Positions 22,816 through 31,540 are shown, counted from the first letter of the stretch. The stretch is 32,039 nt of DNA from Candidatus Pullilachnospira intestinigallinarum (GCA_018711275.1 DVIN01000014.1:1-32039); one strand, 5' to 3'. Notes: generated by a model not told the origin, from the letters alone. Numbers and translations are program-made.

Positions 22816-23409
22816 ATGTTTATTATCGCAGGCCTGGGAAATCCAGGAAAAAGATATGAAAATACCCGCCACAATGTGGGGTTTGACGCCATCGACGAGT
22901 TGGTGGACCGGTACCGGATCCCCGGAGGCGGAGTCAGCCATAAGGCCATGGTTGGCAAGGGAATGATGGAGGGGCAGAAAGTGCTTCTGGCAAAGCCTCT
23001 GACCTTTATGAATCTCAGCGGGGAGGCCATCCGGGGGCTGGTGGATTATTATAAAATCGACCCGGAGACGGAATTGCTGGTGATTTATGACGATATCAGT
23101 CTGGAACCTGGAAATATCCGGATCCGGAAAAAAGGCAGTGCCGGCGGTCACAATGGAATTAAGAGCATCATTGCGCAGCTGGGTACGCAGAATTTTCAGC
23201 GGATCCGCATCGGCGTGGGCGAAAAACCGAAGAACTGGGATCTGGCGGATTATGTGCTGGGAACCTTTGGAAAAGAAGACCGGCCTCTGGTGGAAGAAGC
23301 CATTGGCCATGCGGCCCAGGCGGCGGCTATGATTGTCCGGGGACAAATCGATGAGGCGATGAATTGCTTTAATCGGACCAAGGCGGCTCCGAAGCCTGTG
23401 CAGGAGTAA
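22816..23409 (+). CDS. pth: Peptidyl-tRNA hydrolase
   Basis: This 197-residue cytosolic enzyme frees tRNA from peptidyl-tRNA that drops off ribosomes. The catalytic and substrate residues are present: Asn9 in GLGNPG, the catalytic His19 (NTRHNVGFDAID), Asn66 (TFMN), Asp92/93 (YDDISLEPG) and Asn113 (GSAGGHNGIKSI). Length is normal. AAAGGAGA precedes the ATG. It is followed by mfd after about 83 bases, as in many Firmicutes. Confidence 0.97.
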   Translation: MFIIAGLGNPGKRYENTRHNVGFDAIDELVDRYRIPGGGVSHKAMVGKGMMEGQKVLLAKPLTFMNLSGEAIRGLVDYYKIDPETELLVIYDDISLEPGNIRIRKKGSAGGHNGIKSIIAQLGTQNFQRIRIGVGEKPKNWDLADYVLGTFGKEDRPLVEEAIGHAAQAAAMIVRGQIDEAMNCFNRTKAAPKPVQE

Positions 23410-23492
23410 GGGAAAGGACGGAACGTTGACGCGCGGACAGATGCCGGGAGGCAAAAACCGTGCGCGGCTGTCCACAGGAAAGGAAAAGATGT

Positions 23493-26400
23493 ATGAACGC
23501 ATTCGTACAGCCATTGTATCAGCTCGCTGATTTTGAGGAAATAAACAGACAGGTGAAAAAGCCGGGAATCGTGCAGGTTTCCGGCTGTATTGATTCCCAG
23601 AAGGCGCATTTTGCCAATGGGGTTGGCTGCGGATTTTCTTTCCGGCTGATTCTTGCGGAAAATGATCTGAAAGCCCGGGAATTTTATGAAGATTACCGGA
23701 TGTATGATCCGGAGACGTTTCTGTATCCCTCCCGGGATCTGATTTTTTACCAGGCCGATATCCACGGAAATCTCATTACCCGTGAGCGCCTCCGGGTAAT
23801 CCGGGCGCTGATGGAACGGAACCGGGCCACGGTGGTGGCTTCCATTGATGGCTGTATGGACTGCCTGCTGCCGCTTTCGGTGCTTGAAAGCAGCGTTCTG
23901 CGTTTTCAAAGCGACAGCCCTGTGGATCTGGAAGAGGTGACCCGACAGCTGGTGGAACTGGGCTATGAACGGACGCCCCAGGTGGAGGTGCCCGGCCAGT
24001 TTTCCGTCCGGGGCGGCATCCTTGATGTGTTTTCTCTGACGGAAGAAAATCCCTGGAGGATCGAGCTTTGGGGTGATGAGATTGATTCCATCCGCAGCTT
24101 TGACGCGGAAAGCCAGCGCTCCATCGAAAATCTGGAGGAGATTGTCATTTATCCCGCCACGGAACTGGTGCTGGACCATGAAAAACGAAAAAAGGGTCTG
24201 GAGGCCATAAAGAAAGAGGCGCAGGCCTGTCAGAAGAAGCTGCGGGAGGAGATGAAGACCCAGGAGGCCGCCAATATCGGCCGTCTGGTAAAAGAACTGG
24301 AGGAGCAGCTTACTCAGACGGAGCGCTGCGCGGGGGCGGAGGGATTTATTCATTACTTCTGCCGGGATACCGTATCCCTTCTGGATTATTTTCCGGAAGA
24401 TACGTTGGTGGTGCTGGATGAACCCAACCGGCTGGTGGAACACGCGAAGGCCACGGAAGAGGAATTTCGGGAGAGTATGATTCACCGGCTGGAGAAGGGA
24501 TATCTGCTGCCTGGACAGATGAAGCTGATCTGGCAGCATCAGGAGGTGGTTCACCGGATCAACCGCCGTCATACCCTGTCCCTGTCCATGATGGAACCGC
24601 GCGCGGGAGACTGGGAATTTCATTATGACAGCCAGATTACCGTGCGTTCGGTAAATCCTTATAACAACAGCTTTGAGCTTTTGGTGAAGGATCTGAAGGG
24701 ATGGAAGAAAAGCGGCTATCAGGTGCTGCTGCTGTCCGGCTCCCGGTCACGGGCAGCCCGTCTGGCGGAGGATCTCCGGGAGGAAGGACTGGCCGCTTTT
24801 TACAGCGATGATCCGGAAAGGGTTATCCAGCCGGGGGAAATCCGTACCTCCTACGGCCATGTGACCAGAGGATTTGAGTATCCCTGGTGCAAATTCGTGA
24901 TGATTTCAGAGACGGATATTTTCGGCCGGGAAAAGAAAAAGCGGAGAAAGAAAAGTGAGTATAAAGGCCAGCGGATCCAGAGCTTCAACGAGTTGTCTGT
25001 GGGCGATTTTGTGGTGCATGAAAATCACGGACTGGGAATCTACCGGGGCATCGAAAAGCTGAAGGTGGACGGCGTGATGAAGGATTACATCAAAATCGAG
25101 TACGCCGGGGACAGTACCCTTTATGTGCTGGCCACCCAGCTGGACGTCCTGCAGAAATATGCCGGGGCCGACGCGAAGCCGCCCAAATTGAACCGGCTGG
25201 ATGGTCAGGACTGGAAAAAGACGAAAACCCGTGTCCGGGGCGCTGTGAAAAATATCGCCAGGGAGCTGGTGGAGTTGTACGCGGTCCGGGAGCATCAGCA
25301 GGGGTTCAAGTACGGGCCGGATACGGTCTGGCAGAAGGAATTTGAGGAAATGTTTCCCTTTGAGGAGACGGAGGATCAGCTGGCGGCCATTGAAGCGGCC
25401 AAAAAAGACATGGAAAGCGGGAAGATCATGGACCGGCTGGTCTGCGGCGATGTGGGTTACGGCAAAACGGAAATCGCCATCCGGGTGGCCTTCAAGGCTG
25501 TCCAGGAGGGAAAACAGGTGGTTTATCTGGTTCCCACCACTATTCTGGCCCAGCAGCATTACAACACATTTTCCCAGCGGCTGAAGGATTTTCCGGTGCG
25601 GGTGGATCTTCTGTGCCGGTTCCGCACAGCGGCCCAGCAGAAGAAAACCGTGGAGGATCTGAAAAAGGGACTGGTGGATATTGTCATCGGCACCCATCGG
25701 GTACTGTCCGCCGACGTGCAGTTTAAGGATTTGGGGGTGCTGATCATCGATGAGGAGCAGCGCTTTGGCGTCACTCATAAAGAAAAAATCAAGCAGATGA
25801 AGAAAAATGTGGATGTGCTGACACTGACCGCCACCCCCATTCCCCGGACACTGCACATGAGCCTTATCGGCATCCGGGATATGAGTGTGCTGGAGGAGCC
25901 GCCGCAGGATCGCCTTCCCATTCAGACCTATGTGATGGAGTACAATGAGGAACTGGTACGGGAGGCCATCACCCGGGAAATGGCCCGGGGCGGCCAGGTG
26001 TTCTATGTGTACAACCGGGTCAATAATATTGACGAGATCACCAATCAGATCGCGAAGCTGGTGCCGGAGGCCAATGTGGCCTTCGCCCATGGACAGATGC
26101 GGGAGCGGGAGCTGGAGAAAATCATGGTGGGATTTATCAATGGCGACATCGATGTGCTGGTATCCACCACCATCATTGAAACCGGCCTGGACATTTCCAA
26201 TGTGAATACCATGATCATCCACGACGCGGATCAGATGGGCCTGTCCCAGCTTTACCAGCTGCGGGGGCGGGTGGGAAGAAGCAACCGGACCGCCTATGCG
26301 TTCCTCATGTACCGGAGAAACAAGATGCTCAAGGAAGTGGCGGAGAAACGGCTTCATGCCATCCGGGAGTTCACGGAGCTGGGCAGCGGCATCAAAATCG

Positions 26401-27011
26401 CCATGCGGGATCTGGAAATCCGCGGCGCCGGAAATCTTCTGGGCGCGGAGCAGCACGGCCACATGGAGGCGGTGGGATACGATCTCTACTGCAAAATGCT
26501 GGGCGAAGCGGTGAAGGAAGCCAGGGGCCTGCCGGTACAGGAGGATTTTGAGACCACCATTGATCTCAGCGTGAACGCTTACATTCCGGAAAAATACATT
26601 CCCAATGAATATCTGAAGCTGGATATTTATAAACGGATTGCCGGCATCGAAAATGAAGAAGAGTACGATGATATGCTGGAGGAACTTCTGGACCGGTTCG
26701 GCGAACCGCCGAAAACCGTGCAGAACCTGCTGGCAGTGGCCCGCCTGAAAGCCCTGGCTCACCGGATCTATATGACGGAGGTACGCCAGCTGGGGGAGGA
26801 GCTGAAGTTTACCATGTACGAGCAGGCGAAAATCGATCCCGCCGCCGTTCCCCAGGTGATCGCCATGTATCCGGACGAGATGAAGTTTAAGGTGGAGACC
26901 AATCCCTATTTTCTCTATACACCAAGAAACCGTCGGGCAAAGGGGAAAGAGAATGTGCTGGAGAAGGCGGGGGAGATTCTGGAAAGGATGCAGGTGCTGG
27001 TGAAGAGTTGA
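23493..27011 (+). CDS. mfd: Transcription-repair coupling factor
   Basis: This 1172-residue DNA translocase removes RNA polymerase stalled at lesions and recruits UvrA. Order of domains: a UvrB-like N-terminus (to about 350), the CarD-like RNA-polymerase interaction domain beginning [18 protein letters not shown] near residue 500, and superfamily-2 motor motifs [11 protein letters not shown] (near 652), [10 protein letters not shown] (near 752), [13 protein letters not shown] and [13 protein letters not shown]-terminal TRCF domain follows. The ATG at 23493 has AGGAAAGG upstream; the frame extends to 23460 without support. Length and motifs are complete. A small AT-rich hairpin follows the stop (27035-27057), then the HIT gene. 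Confidence 0.97.
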   Translation: MNAFVQPLYQLADFEEINRQVKKPGIVQVSGCIDSQKAHFANGVGCGFSFRLILAENDLKAREFYEDYRMYDPETFLYPSRDLIFYQADIHGNLITRERLRVIRALMERNRATVVASIDGCMDCLLPLSVLESSVLRFQSDSPVDLEEVTRQLVELGYERTPQVEVPGQFSVRGGILDVFSLTEENPWRIELWGDEIDSIRSFDAESQRSIENLEEIVIYPATELVLDHEKRKKGLEAIKKEAQACQKKLREEMKTQEAANIGRLVKELEEQLTQTERCAGAEGFIHYFCRDTVSLLDYFPEDTLVVLDEPNRLVEHAKATEEEFRESMIHRLEKGYLLPGQMKLIWQHQEVVHRINRRHTLSLSMMEPRAGDWEFHYDSQITVRSVNPYNNSFELLVKDLKGWKKSGYQVLLLSGSRSRAARLAEDLREEGLAAFYSDDPERVIQPGEIRTSYGHVTRGFEYPWCKFVMISETDIFGREKKKRRKKSEYKGQRIQSFNELSVGDFVVHENHGLGIYRGIEKLKVDGVMKDYIKIEYAGDSTLYVLATQLDVLQKYAGADAKPPKLNRLDGQDWKKTKTRVRGAVKNIARELVELYAVREHQQGFKYGPDTVWQKEFEEMFPFEETEDQLAAIEAAKKDMESGKIMDRLVCGDVGYGKTEIAIRVAFKAVQEGKQVVYLVPTTILAQQHYNTFSQRLKDFPVRVDLLCRFRTAAQQKKTVEDLKKGLVDIVIGTHRVLSADVQFKDLGVLIIDEEQRFGVTHKEKIKQMKKNVDVLTLTATPIPRTLHMSLIGIRDMSVLEEPPQDRLPIQTYVMEYNEELVREAITREMARGGQVFYVYNRVNNIDEITNQIAKLVPEANVAFAHGQMRERELEKIMVGFINGDIDVLVSTTIIETGLDISNVNTMIIHDADQMGLSQLYQLRGRVGRSNRTAYAFLMYRRNKMLKEVAEKRLHAIREFTELGSGIKIAMRDLEIRGAGNLLGAEQHGHMEAVGYDLYCKMLGEAVKEARGLPVQEDFETTIDLSVNAYIPEKYIPNEYLKLDIYKRIAGIENEEEYDDMLEELLDRFGEPPKTVQNLLAVARLKALAHRIYMTEVRQLGEELKFTMYEQAKIDPAAVPQVIAMYPDEMKFKVETNPYFLYTPRNRRAKGKENVLEKAGEILERMQVLVKS

Positions 27012-27034
27012 GTTTAGAGCTGATAAGGATGATC

Positions 27035-27057
27035 CAAAACATCAGGGAGATGTTTTG
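27035..27057 (+). terminator. Small hairpin after mfd
   Basis: CAAAACATC (27035-27043) and GATGTTTTG (27049-27057), loop AGGGA. There is no T-run after the stem, so this is at best a weak terminator. It lies between mfd and the HIT gene. Confidence 0.35.
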
Positions 27058-27083
27058 AATATTGGAAAGTGAGGCGATAATAT

Positions 27084-27545
27084 ATGTGTCTGGTTTGTGA
27101 AAGAATTGACATGATAAAAAAAGGTGAAAATCCGTATTTTGTCAAAGAATTGGAAACAGGATATGTCGTGATTGGAGATCATCAGCACTTTTATGGATAT
27201 TCTCTCTTTCTTTGTAAGGAGCATAAAATAGAATTGTTTCAGTTAGAGCCTTCTGTAAAAAGAAAGTTTTTAGAGGAAATGTCCATTGTAGCAAAGGCGG
27301 TATCAAATGCGTTTGGCGCTGAAAAGATGCACTATGAACTGCTGGGAAATTGCGATACGCACCTCCATTGGCATTTATTCCCAAGAAAAAATGGTGATTT
27401 GGAAAATTACGGGAATAAAGGGAAAGGCCCTGTCTGGTGGTATCCCAGGGAGAAAATGTACAGTGACGGAAATTGCCCCTCGGATTCCGAATTGAAAAGT
27501 ATGAAGGCAAAATTGTCAGAAGAGCTGGAAAAACTTATAAAATGA
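27084..27545 (+). CDS. HIT-family (histidine triad) protein
   Basis: This 153-residue soluble protein has the triad HLHWHLFPR, His93-x-His95-x-His97, where the last of these His residues attacks the nucleotide phosphate in HIT hydrolases. Cys2/Cys5 at the N-terminus (MCLVC) and Cys44/His47 (FLCKEH) fit the zinc site seen in one HIT subgroup. Members hydrolyse AMP- or dinucleotide-linked substrates; which one is not known. Codon use is clearly A+T-richer than in mfd or prsA, with runs of TTT, AAA and ATA. Together with its position between mfd and prsA this suggests acquisition. The ribosome site (GTGAGG) is moderate. Confidence 0.85.
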   Translation: MCLVCERIDMIKKGENPYFVKELETGYVVIGDHQHFYGYSLFLCKEHKIELFQLEPSVKRKFLEEMSIVAKAVSNAFGAEKMHYELLGNCDTHLHWHLFPRKNGDLENYGNKGKGPVWWYPREKMYSDGNCPSDSELKSMKAKLSEELEKLIK

Positions 27546-27656
27546 GAGAAGTGAGGTGGCAAATGCGCTGGATGCCCCGATTGAACGGTTTCCTATGGAA
27601 AAGAAGCAGAGAATGAGAAAACGGGGAGCAGAGGTTGTCTGCAAATAAAATAGTAG

Positions 27657-27685
27657 TTGAAACAGAACGGACGTTCTGATAAAAT
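27657..27685 (+). promoter_or_regulatory. Promoter of the toxin gene with a LexA/SOS box between -35 and -10
   Basis: TTGAAA (27657-27662), 17 bases, TAAAAT (27680-27685). The spacer is occupied by the perfect dyad CAGAAC-GGAC-GTTCTG (27663-27678), containing GAAC-N4-GTTC, the Gram-positive LexA (DinR) core. LexA bound here would block RNA polymerase directly. The predicted start is near 27692, and the leader of about 108 bases is structured (CAGAGGG...CCCTCTG). The rest of the 27546-27799 gap holds no gene I can support. Confidence 0.75.
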
Positions 27686-27799
27686 CAAAACAGGCACTGC
27701 CAGAGAACGGTAGGCGGTTGGTCCTTCGACAGAGGGACTGAACCCTCTGATTACATAGAAATCTCTGCAAAGAGAAATCCAGGAAAGGAGGGCGAACTT

Positions 27800-27892
27800 A
27801 TGAGTGATTATGAAATGCTCTCCATCGTTTTGATGATACTTGGTATTGTTGTTGCGATCTTAGTGGCATACATTGATTATACAAAAAAGTAA
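27800..27892 (+). CDS. 30-residue holin-like type I toxin (TxpA/BsrG-like)
   Basis: The frame runs from ATG 27800 to TAA 27890-27892 and encodes MSDYEMLSIVLMILGIVV followed by AILVAYIDYTKK. There is a polar start with the M-[ST]-x-Y-E-x-L signature of putative holin-like toxins (TxpA, BsrG and relatives), a single membrane helix at about residues 8-25, and a basic tail. The ribosome site AAAGGAGGG (27784-27792) is very strong and 8 bases from the ATG. Such peptides insert in the membrane and stop growth when their antisense RNA is lacking. The stop codon lies inside the terminator stem. An opposite-strand promoter lies just downstream, and a LexA-type dyad covers the promoter. The assignment rests on these together; the toxic effect is inferred. 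Confidence 0.8.
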   Translation: MSDYEMLSIVLMILGIVVAILVAYIDYTKK

Positions 27893-27926
27893 CCGCCCCA
27901 CGCCAAAGGATACGGTTACTTTTTTT
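27883..27926. terminator. Bidirectional terminator overlapping the toxin stop codon
   Basis: AAAAAAGTAACCG (27883-27895) pairs perfectly with CGGTTACTTTTTT (27913-27925), 17-base loop. T-runs on both strands let it end the toxin mRNA and the antisense RNA. Confidence 0.9.
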
Positions 27927-27973
27927 AACTGAAATCTATTTGGACTAACCGCTTATCGGTAGTGCCTATTTCT
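27883..27973 (-). ncRNA. Predicted antisense antitoxin RNA
   Basis: A minus-strand transcript from the promoter at 27980-28008 would start near 27973 and stop at the shared terminator, giving about 90 bases. It begins with a small hairpin (minus-strand ACTACCG...CGGTTAGT, 27955-27934). It is fully complementary to the 3' end of the toxin mRNA from about 27883 to 27926, or further if the toxin transcript reads through. This is the arrangement of the txpA-ratA and bsrG-SR4 type I systems. The ends are predicted, not mapped. Confidence 0.65.
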
Positions 27974-27979
27974 ATATTT

Positions 27980-28008
27980 ATATTAGCAAAGGGATGAGAA
28001 AATGTCAA
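27980..28008 (-). promoter_or_regulatory. Consensus promoter of the antisense RNA
   Basis: Minus strand: TTGACA (28008-28003), 17 bases, TGC then TAATAT (27985-27980). A perfect -35 with an extended -10 indicates strong constitutive transcription toward the toxin gene. Confidence 0.75.
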
Positions 28009-28028
28009 ATTGTTTATTTGCTAAAATG

Positions 28029-28044
28029 GTAACAGTTCAGCCTT
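28029..28044 (+). repeat. Single arm of the GTAACNGTTCAGCCTT repeat
   Basis: GTAACAGTTCAGCCTT differs at one base from 19499-19514. No matching second arm is seen nearby. The rest of the gap 28009-28180 shows no gene. Confidence 0.5.
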
Positions 28045-28185
28045 CCGGCTTCACTGTCACAAAAGCATGCACACAGGCTACGTTTCCTGCAGCCCGGCTC
28101 TCTGATTGTCTTTCCTGTTTTTATAGCAAAAGGCATAGCGGAAACTGTACACAAATTTCTGCCTGTGAAAAAAGTATGAAATAGG

Positions 28186-28214
28186 TTGCCCGCACATCCA
28201 AAATGGAATATAAT
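28186..28214 (+). promoter_or_regulatory. Promoter of the prsA-type gene
   Basis: TTGCCC (28186-28191), 17 bases, TATAAT (28209-28214). The start would be near 28221, about 60 bases before the ATG. Confidence 0.65.
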
Positions 28215-28281
28215 AAGTAACAATGACGCTGTGGAAAAAGAGATTTGGCAGCGTAAGTTGACATAAAATCTGGAGGATCAA

Positions 28282-29514
28282 ATGAAAAAGTTAAGTACAA
28301 GAATGGCATGCGGTATGCTGGCAGCGGCTCTGGGCGTTTCCGGACTTTCCGGATGTGGAAATTTAGATGGAACGCAGACGGTTGCCACTGTGGATGGCCA
28401 GGAAGTGACGTTGGGACTGGCCAGTTACATTCTCCGTACCGACCAGGCGGAGATGGAGGGATACTATCGGATGCTGGCGCAGAGCTACGGTATGGACGGC
28501 GGAGAATACTGGAGTACCGAGACGGAAGAGGGCAGGACTTACGGCGAAGATATCAAGGATAATGTGATGGATACCATCAAAGAACTGTATGTGATGCAGG
28601 AACATGCGGAAGATTACGGCGTGAGTATTACCGAGGAAGAACAGGCGGCCATTGATGAAGCGGCAAAAACCTTCATGGACAGCAACGATGAAGAGACGCT
28701 GGAAGCCCTGGCAGTTTCCGGGGATGATGTGAAAACGTATATGGAGTTGTATACCATCCGTCAGAAGATGCGGGATCCCATGGTTGCCGATGTGGACCGG
28801 GAGGTCTCTGACGAGGAGGCGGCTCAGACCCGCGTGACCTTTGTGGAGGTGTCCACGGAGGGAACGGAGACGGATGAGGACGGCAATACGGTGGATCTGA
28901 CCGATGAAGAAAAAGCGGAGAAGATGGATCAGGCGCAGCAGATTCTGGACAAGGTGGAGGCTGCGGAGGATCCGGCTTCCGCGGATATGGACGCCCTGGC
29001 AAAAGAAGTGGACGAGAACCTGTCTGCGGTGGAGCGAACCTTCAGCTCCAGCGGCGAGGGCGATGAAGCCACGGACCAGGCCATCAAAGATGCGGTGGCG
29101 GATCTGGAGGACGGCCAGGTGGTTCCGCAGGTTGTGGAAGGAGAAGATGCCTATTATGTGGTTCGGCTGGATCTGAAATTTGATGAAGAGGCTACGGAGA
29201 ATGAGAAGAAGCTGATCATCAGTGACAGAGAGGACGAACAGTATGACGATCTGCTTGCGGAGTGGAAAGACGCGGCAGATATGGAAGTGAAGAATGGCGT
29301 CTGGAAGAAGGTGAAGGTGACAGACAGCCAGCCCTATGAACTGAAGCAGGAAACTGCGGAAGATACCCAGAATACCGGAGACGCCGACAGTACGGAGGCT
29401 ACCGGTGATGCTGGAAATACGGACGGCACAGGGAACACCGGAGATACCGGAAGCACAGACGGCGCAGATGATGCCCAAACTGCCGATGGTGGGGAAACCA
29501 CAGACGGAGAATAA
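28282..29514 (+). CDS. prsA: PrsA/SurA-type foldase lipoprotein
   Basis: This 410-residue lipoprotein has a signal peptide with lipobox L22-S23-G24-C25, so it is exported and lipidated at Cys25. Residues about 30-180 match the SurA_N-like chaperone part (VATVDGQEVTLGLASYILR, and a helical block with ELYVMQEHAEDYGVSITEEEQ). A parvulin-like region with FSSSGEGDEATDQAI and DGQVVPQVVEGEDAYYVVRL follows to about 310. The last 60 residues are a low-complexity Thr/Asp/Gly/Asn tail, perhaps a wall-spanning linker. It helps exported proteins fold at the membrane surface. GGAGG precedes the ATG. In Clostridia it usually follows mfd directly; here the HIT-toxin segment separates them. The symbol is by analogy. 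Confidence 0.85.
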   Translation: MKKLSTRMACGMLAAALGVSGLSGCGNLDGTQTVATVDGQEVTLGLASYILRTDQAEMEGYYRMLAQSYGMDGGEYWSTETEEGRTYGEDIKDNVMDTIKELYVMQEHAEDYGVSITEEEQAAIDEAAKTFMDSNDEETLEALAVSGDDVKTYMELYTIRQKMRDPMVADVDREVSDEEAAQTRVTFVEVSTEGTETDEDGNTVDLTDEEKAEKMDQAQQILDKVEAAEDPASADMDALAKEVDENLSAVERTFSSSGEGDEATDQAIKDAVADLEDGQVVPQVVEGEDAYYVVRLDLKFDEEATENEKKLIISDREDEQYDDLLAEWKDAADMEVKNGVWKKVKVTDSQPYELKQETAEDTQNTGDADSTEATGDAGNTDGTGNTGDTGSTDGADDAQTADGGETTDGE

Positions 29515-29527
29515 ACAAGAACGGTAT

Positions 29528-29561
29528 AAAAGCGCCTGATTCGGCAGGATCAGGCGCTTTT
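29528..29561 (+). terminator. Intrinsic terminator after prsA
   Basis: AAAAGCGCCTGAT (29528-29540) pairs perfectly with ATCAGGCGCTTTT (29549-29561). Confidence 0.88.
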
Positions 29562-29635
29562 GCTGAAAGAGATTTTTGCCGGGATAATATTCCGCCAAAG
29601 GCGGCGGAGAGATTTCCCGAAAGAGGAGAAAACAC

Positions 29636-30514
29636 ATGACACGACAGGAATTTGAACAACTGACACAACAGGGAGTGATCCTGCTGGACGGAGCCACCGG
29701 GTCCAACCTGATGAAAGCCGGGCTTCCCCGGGGCGTCTCCGCGGAACAGTGGGTGACGGAGCACCCGGATGTGCTTCAGGAACTGCAGAGCGCCTATGTG
29801 GAAGCGGGCAGCAAAATCGTCTATGCCCCCACCTTCGCGGCGAACCGGATCAGCCTGGCCAATTTTGGGCTGGAGGATCAGGTGGAACGTCTGAATGCGG
29901 AGCTGGTGAGAATTTCCCGAAAGGCTGTGGACGGCCGGGCGTTTGTGGCGGGAGATGTGACCACCACTGGCCAGCTGATGGAGCCCAAGGGGGATATGAC
30001 ATATGACCGGCTGTACCACGCCTATCAGGAACAGGTGCGCGCTCTGGCAGACGCGGGGGCGGATCTTCTGGTGGCGGAGACCATGCTGAGTGTGGAGGAA
30101 ACCATTGTGGCTCTGGACGCCGCCCAGTCCGTCTGTGAACTTCCGGTGATGTGCACTCTTTCCCTGGAAGCAGACGGAACGGCCATGTACGGAGGCAATG
30201 CGGTGGAGGCGGTGATTTCTCTCCAGGAAATGGGAGCGGCTGCCGTGGGGCTGAATTGCTCCGTGGGGCCGGATCAGCTGGAATCCGTAGTCCGCAACAT
30301 GAAGGAAGTTGCTCAGGTTCCGGTGATTGCCAAGCCCAACGCGGGAATGCCGGTGATCAATGAGAAGGGCGAAGCTGTCTACAGTATGAATGCGGAGGAC
30401 TTTGCGAAATATACAAAAGTTCTGGTGGATGCGGGCGCCGGTATTGTGGGCGGCTGCTGCGGTACCACGCCGGAATATATAAGGAAGCTGGCGCAGACTC
30501 TCGGACTGCGCTGA
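29636..30514 (+). CDS. Homocysteine S-methyltransferase-domain protein
   Basis: This 292-residue TIM-barrel protein corresponds to the homocysteine-binding module of methionine synthase (MetH N-terminus) or a stand-alone enzyme of that fold. The zinc ligands are Cys208 (GLNCSVGP) and the Cys274-Cys275 pair (GGCCGTTPEYI). The opening LLDGATGSNLMKAGLPRG is standard. There is no folate- or cobalamin-binding domain, so it must use a separate methyl carrier or a donor such as S-methylmethionine; which is unknown. AAAGAGGAG precedes the ATG. The ArsR-type gene follows within about 25 bases and is probably co-transcribed, hinting at control by a methionine-cycle metabolite (inference). Confidence 0.88.
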   Translation: MTRQEFEQLTQQGVILLDGATGSNLMKAGLPRGVSAEQWVTEHPDVLQELQSAYVEAGSKIVYAPTFAANRISLANFGLEDQVERLNAELVRISRKAVDGRAFVAGDVTTTGQLMEPKGDMTYDRLYHAYQEQVRALADAGADLLVAETMLSVEETIVALDAAQSVCELPVMCTLSLEADGTAMYGGNAVEAVISLQEMGAAAVGLNCSVGPDQLESVVRNMKEVAQVPVIAKPNAGMPVINEKGEAVYSMNAEDFAKYTKVLVDAGAGIVGGCCGTTPEYIRKLAQTLGLR

Positions 30515-30537
30515 CGCGGGAAATGACGGGGGAAATT

Positions 30538-31458
30538 ATGGCAAAAATAAAAGAGTATGATATTGAAGAAATGGAAGAATTGTACGATCTGGGAAAGGCG
30601 CTGGCCTCTCCGGTGCGCCTGGAAATTCTGCAGCTTCTTTATGATAAAAGTCTGATCATCGGAGAAATTGCCAAGGAGATGAATCTTCCGGCGTCCAGCG
30701 CGGCATTTCATCTGAAGATTCTGGAAAAAGCAGGGCTGCTCAGAATGGAGGAACAGCCGGGAACCCGCGGAACCACCAAGCTGTGTACCAGAAAAGTGGA
30801 TATCCTGAATATCAATCTGGTGAAAAAAAACGCGGAGATCAATGAACTGGTGAATATGGAAATGCCGGTAGGAGCGTACACCGGCTGTCAGGTGTCGCCC
30901 ACCTGCGGTCTGTGCGCGGAAGATGGTGTTCTGGGAAATGAGGATATGGAGCAGTGCTTCTATTATCCGGAAAGAATTCGGGCCGGCGTTCTCTGGACGT
31001 CTTCCGGATATGTGGAATATAAGTTTCCCAACAAAGTTCCCAAAAAAAGAACGCCCAAGCGGTTGGCCTTTTCTGGCGAGATCTGCTCGGAAGCACCCGG
31101 TTACCGGGAGGACTGGAAATCGGACATTACCGTATGGATCAATGGCGTAGAGTGCGGAACCTGGACCAGCCCGGGAGATTTGGGAGCCAGGCGGGGACGG
31201 CTGAATCCCCCCAGTATTCCGGACGGCAGTACGCAGTATGGCCTTTGGGTTACCTGGGTGGTGGATCAGGAAGGCTGCTGGATTGACGGAGAACGGGCAG
31301 GCGATACGGTCATCGATCAGCTTCATCTGATGGACGCGCCTTTTGTGAAAGTGAGGCTTGGAAATAAAAAAGATGCCCGGTATGTGGGAGGTTTCAACCT
31401 GTTCGGAAAACATTTCGGGGATTACGATCAGGATCTGGTGATGACGGTGGAGTATTGA
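30538..31458 (+). CDS. ArsR-type regulator with a large C-terminal beta-rich domain
   Basis: The protein has about 306 residues. The N-terminal 85 form an ArsR-type winged HTH (LGKALASPVRLEILQLLYDKSLIIGEIAKEMNLPASSAAFHLKILEKAGLL, with a wing at EEQPGTRGTTKL). The remaining 210 residues are Trp-, Gly- and Cys-containing beta-type sequence (CQVSPTCGLCAEDGV, then WKSDITVWINGVECGTWTSPGDLG). The C-TCGLC cluster could bind metal or thiol. Proteins with this tail occur as transcriptional regulators in Firmicutes, but I do not know the ligand. ATG 30538 has GGGGG about 7 bases upstream; ATG 30523 is in frame and also possible. It ends before a strong terminator. Confidence 0.8.
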   Translation: MAKIKEYDIEEMEELYDLGKALASPVRLEILQLLYDKSLIIGEIAKEMNLPASSAAFHLKILEKAGLLRMEEQPGTRGTTKLCTRKVDILNINLVKKNAEINELVNMEMPVGAYTGCQVSPTCGLCAEDGVLGNEDMEQCFYYPERIRAGVLWTSSGYVEYKFPNKVPKKRTPKRLAFSGEICSEAPGYREDWKSDITVWINGVECGTWTSPGDLGARRGRLNPPSIPDGSTQYGLWVTWVVDQEGCWIDGERAGDTVIDQLHLMDAPFVKVRLGNKKDARYVGGFNLFGKHFGDYDQDLVMTVEY

Positions 31459-31500
31459 ATATGGCGTGCGGCGGCTTTTTTGCCGTAAGAAAGGGAATGG

Positions 31501-31540
31501 AAAGAGGAACCTGTGGCAGAGGGGTCCTCTTTTTTCTTTT
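31501..31540 (+). terminator. Intrinsic terminator after the ArsR-type gene
   Basis: AAAGAGGAACC (31501-31511) pairs with GGGTCCTCTTT (31522-31532) with one mismatch, followed by a long T-rich tail. Confidence 0.82.

Noticed and set aside
24906..26762. 618-codon open frame opposite mfd
   Set aside because: Shadow of the mfd motor domains; low-complexity His/Leu-rich product, no start signals.
27556..27648. 30-codon frame between the HIT gene and the toxin promoter
   Set aside because: GTG start without a convincing ribosome site, and the product matches nothing I recognise; possibly a gene remnant.
28002..28184. 60-codon frame between the toxin module and prsA
   Set aside because: It overlaps the antisense promoter and has no ribosome site or recognisable motif.
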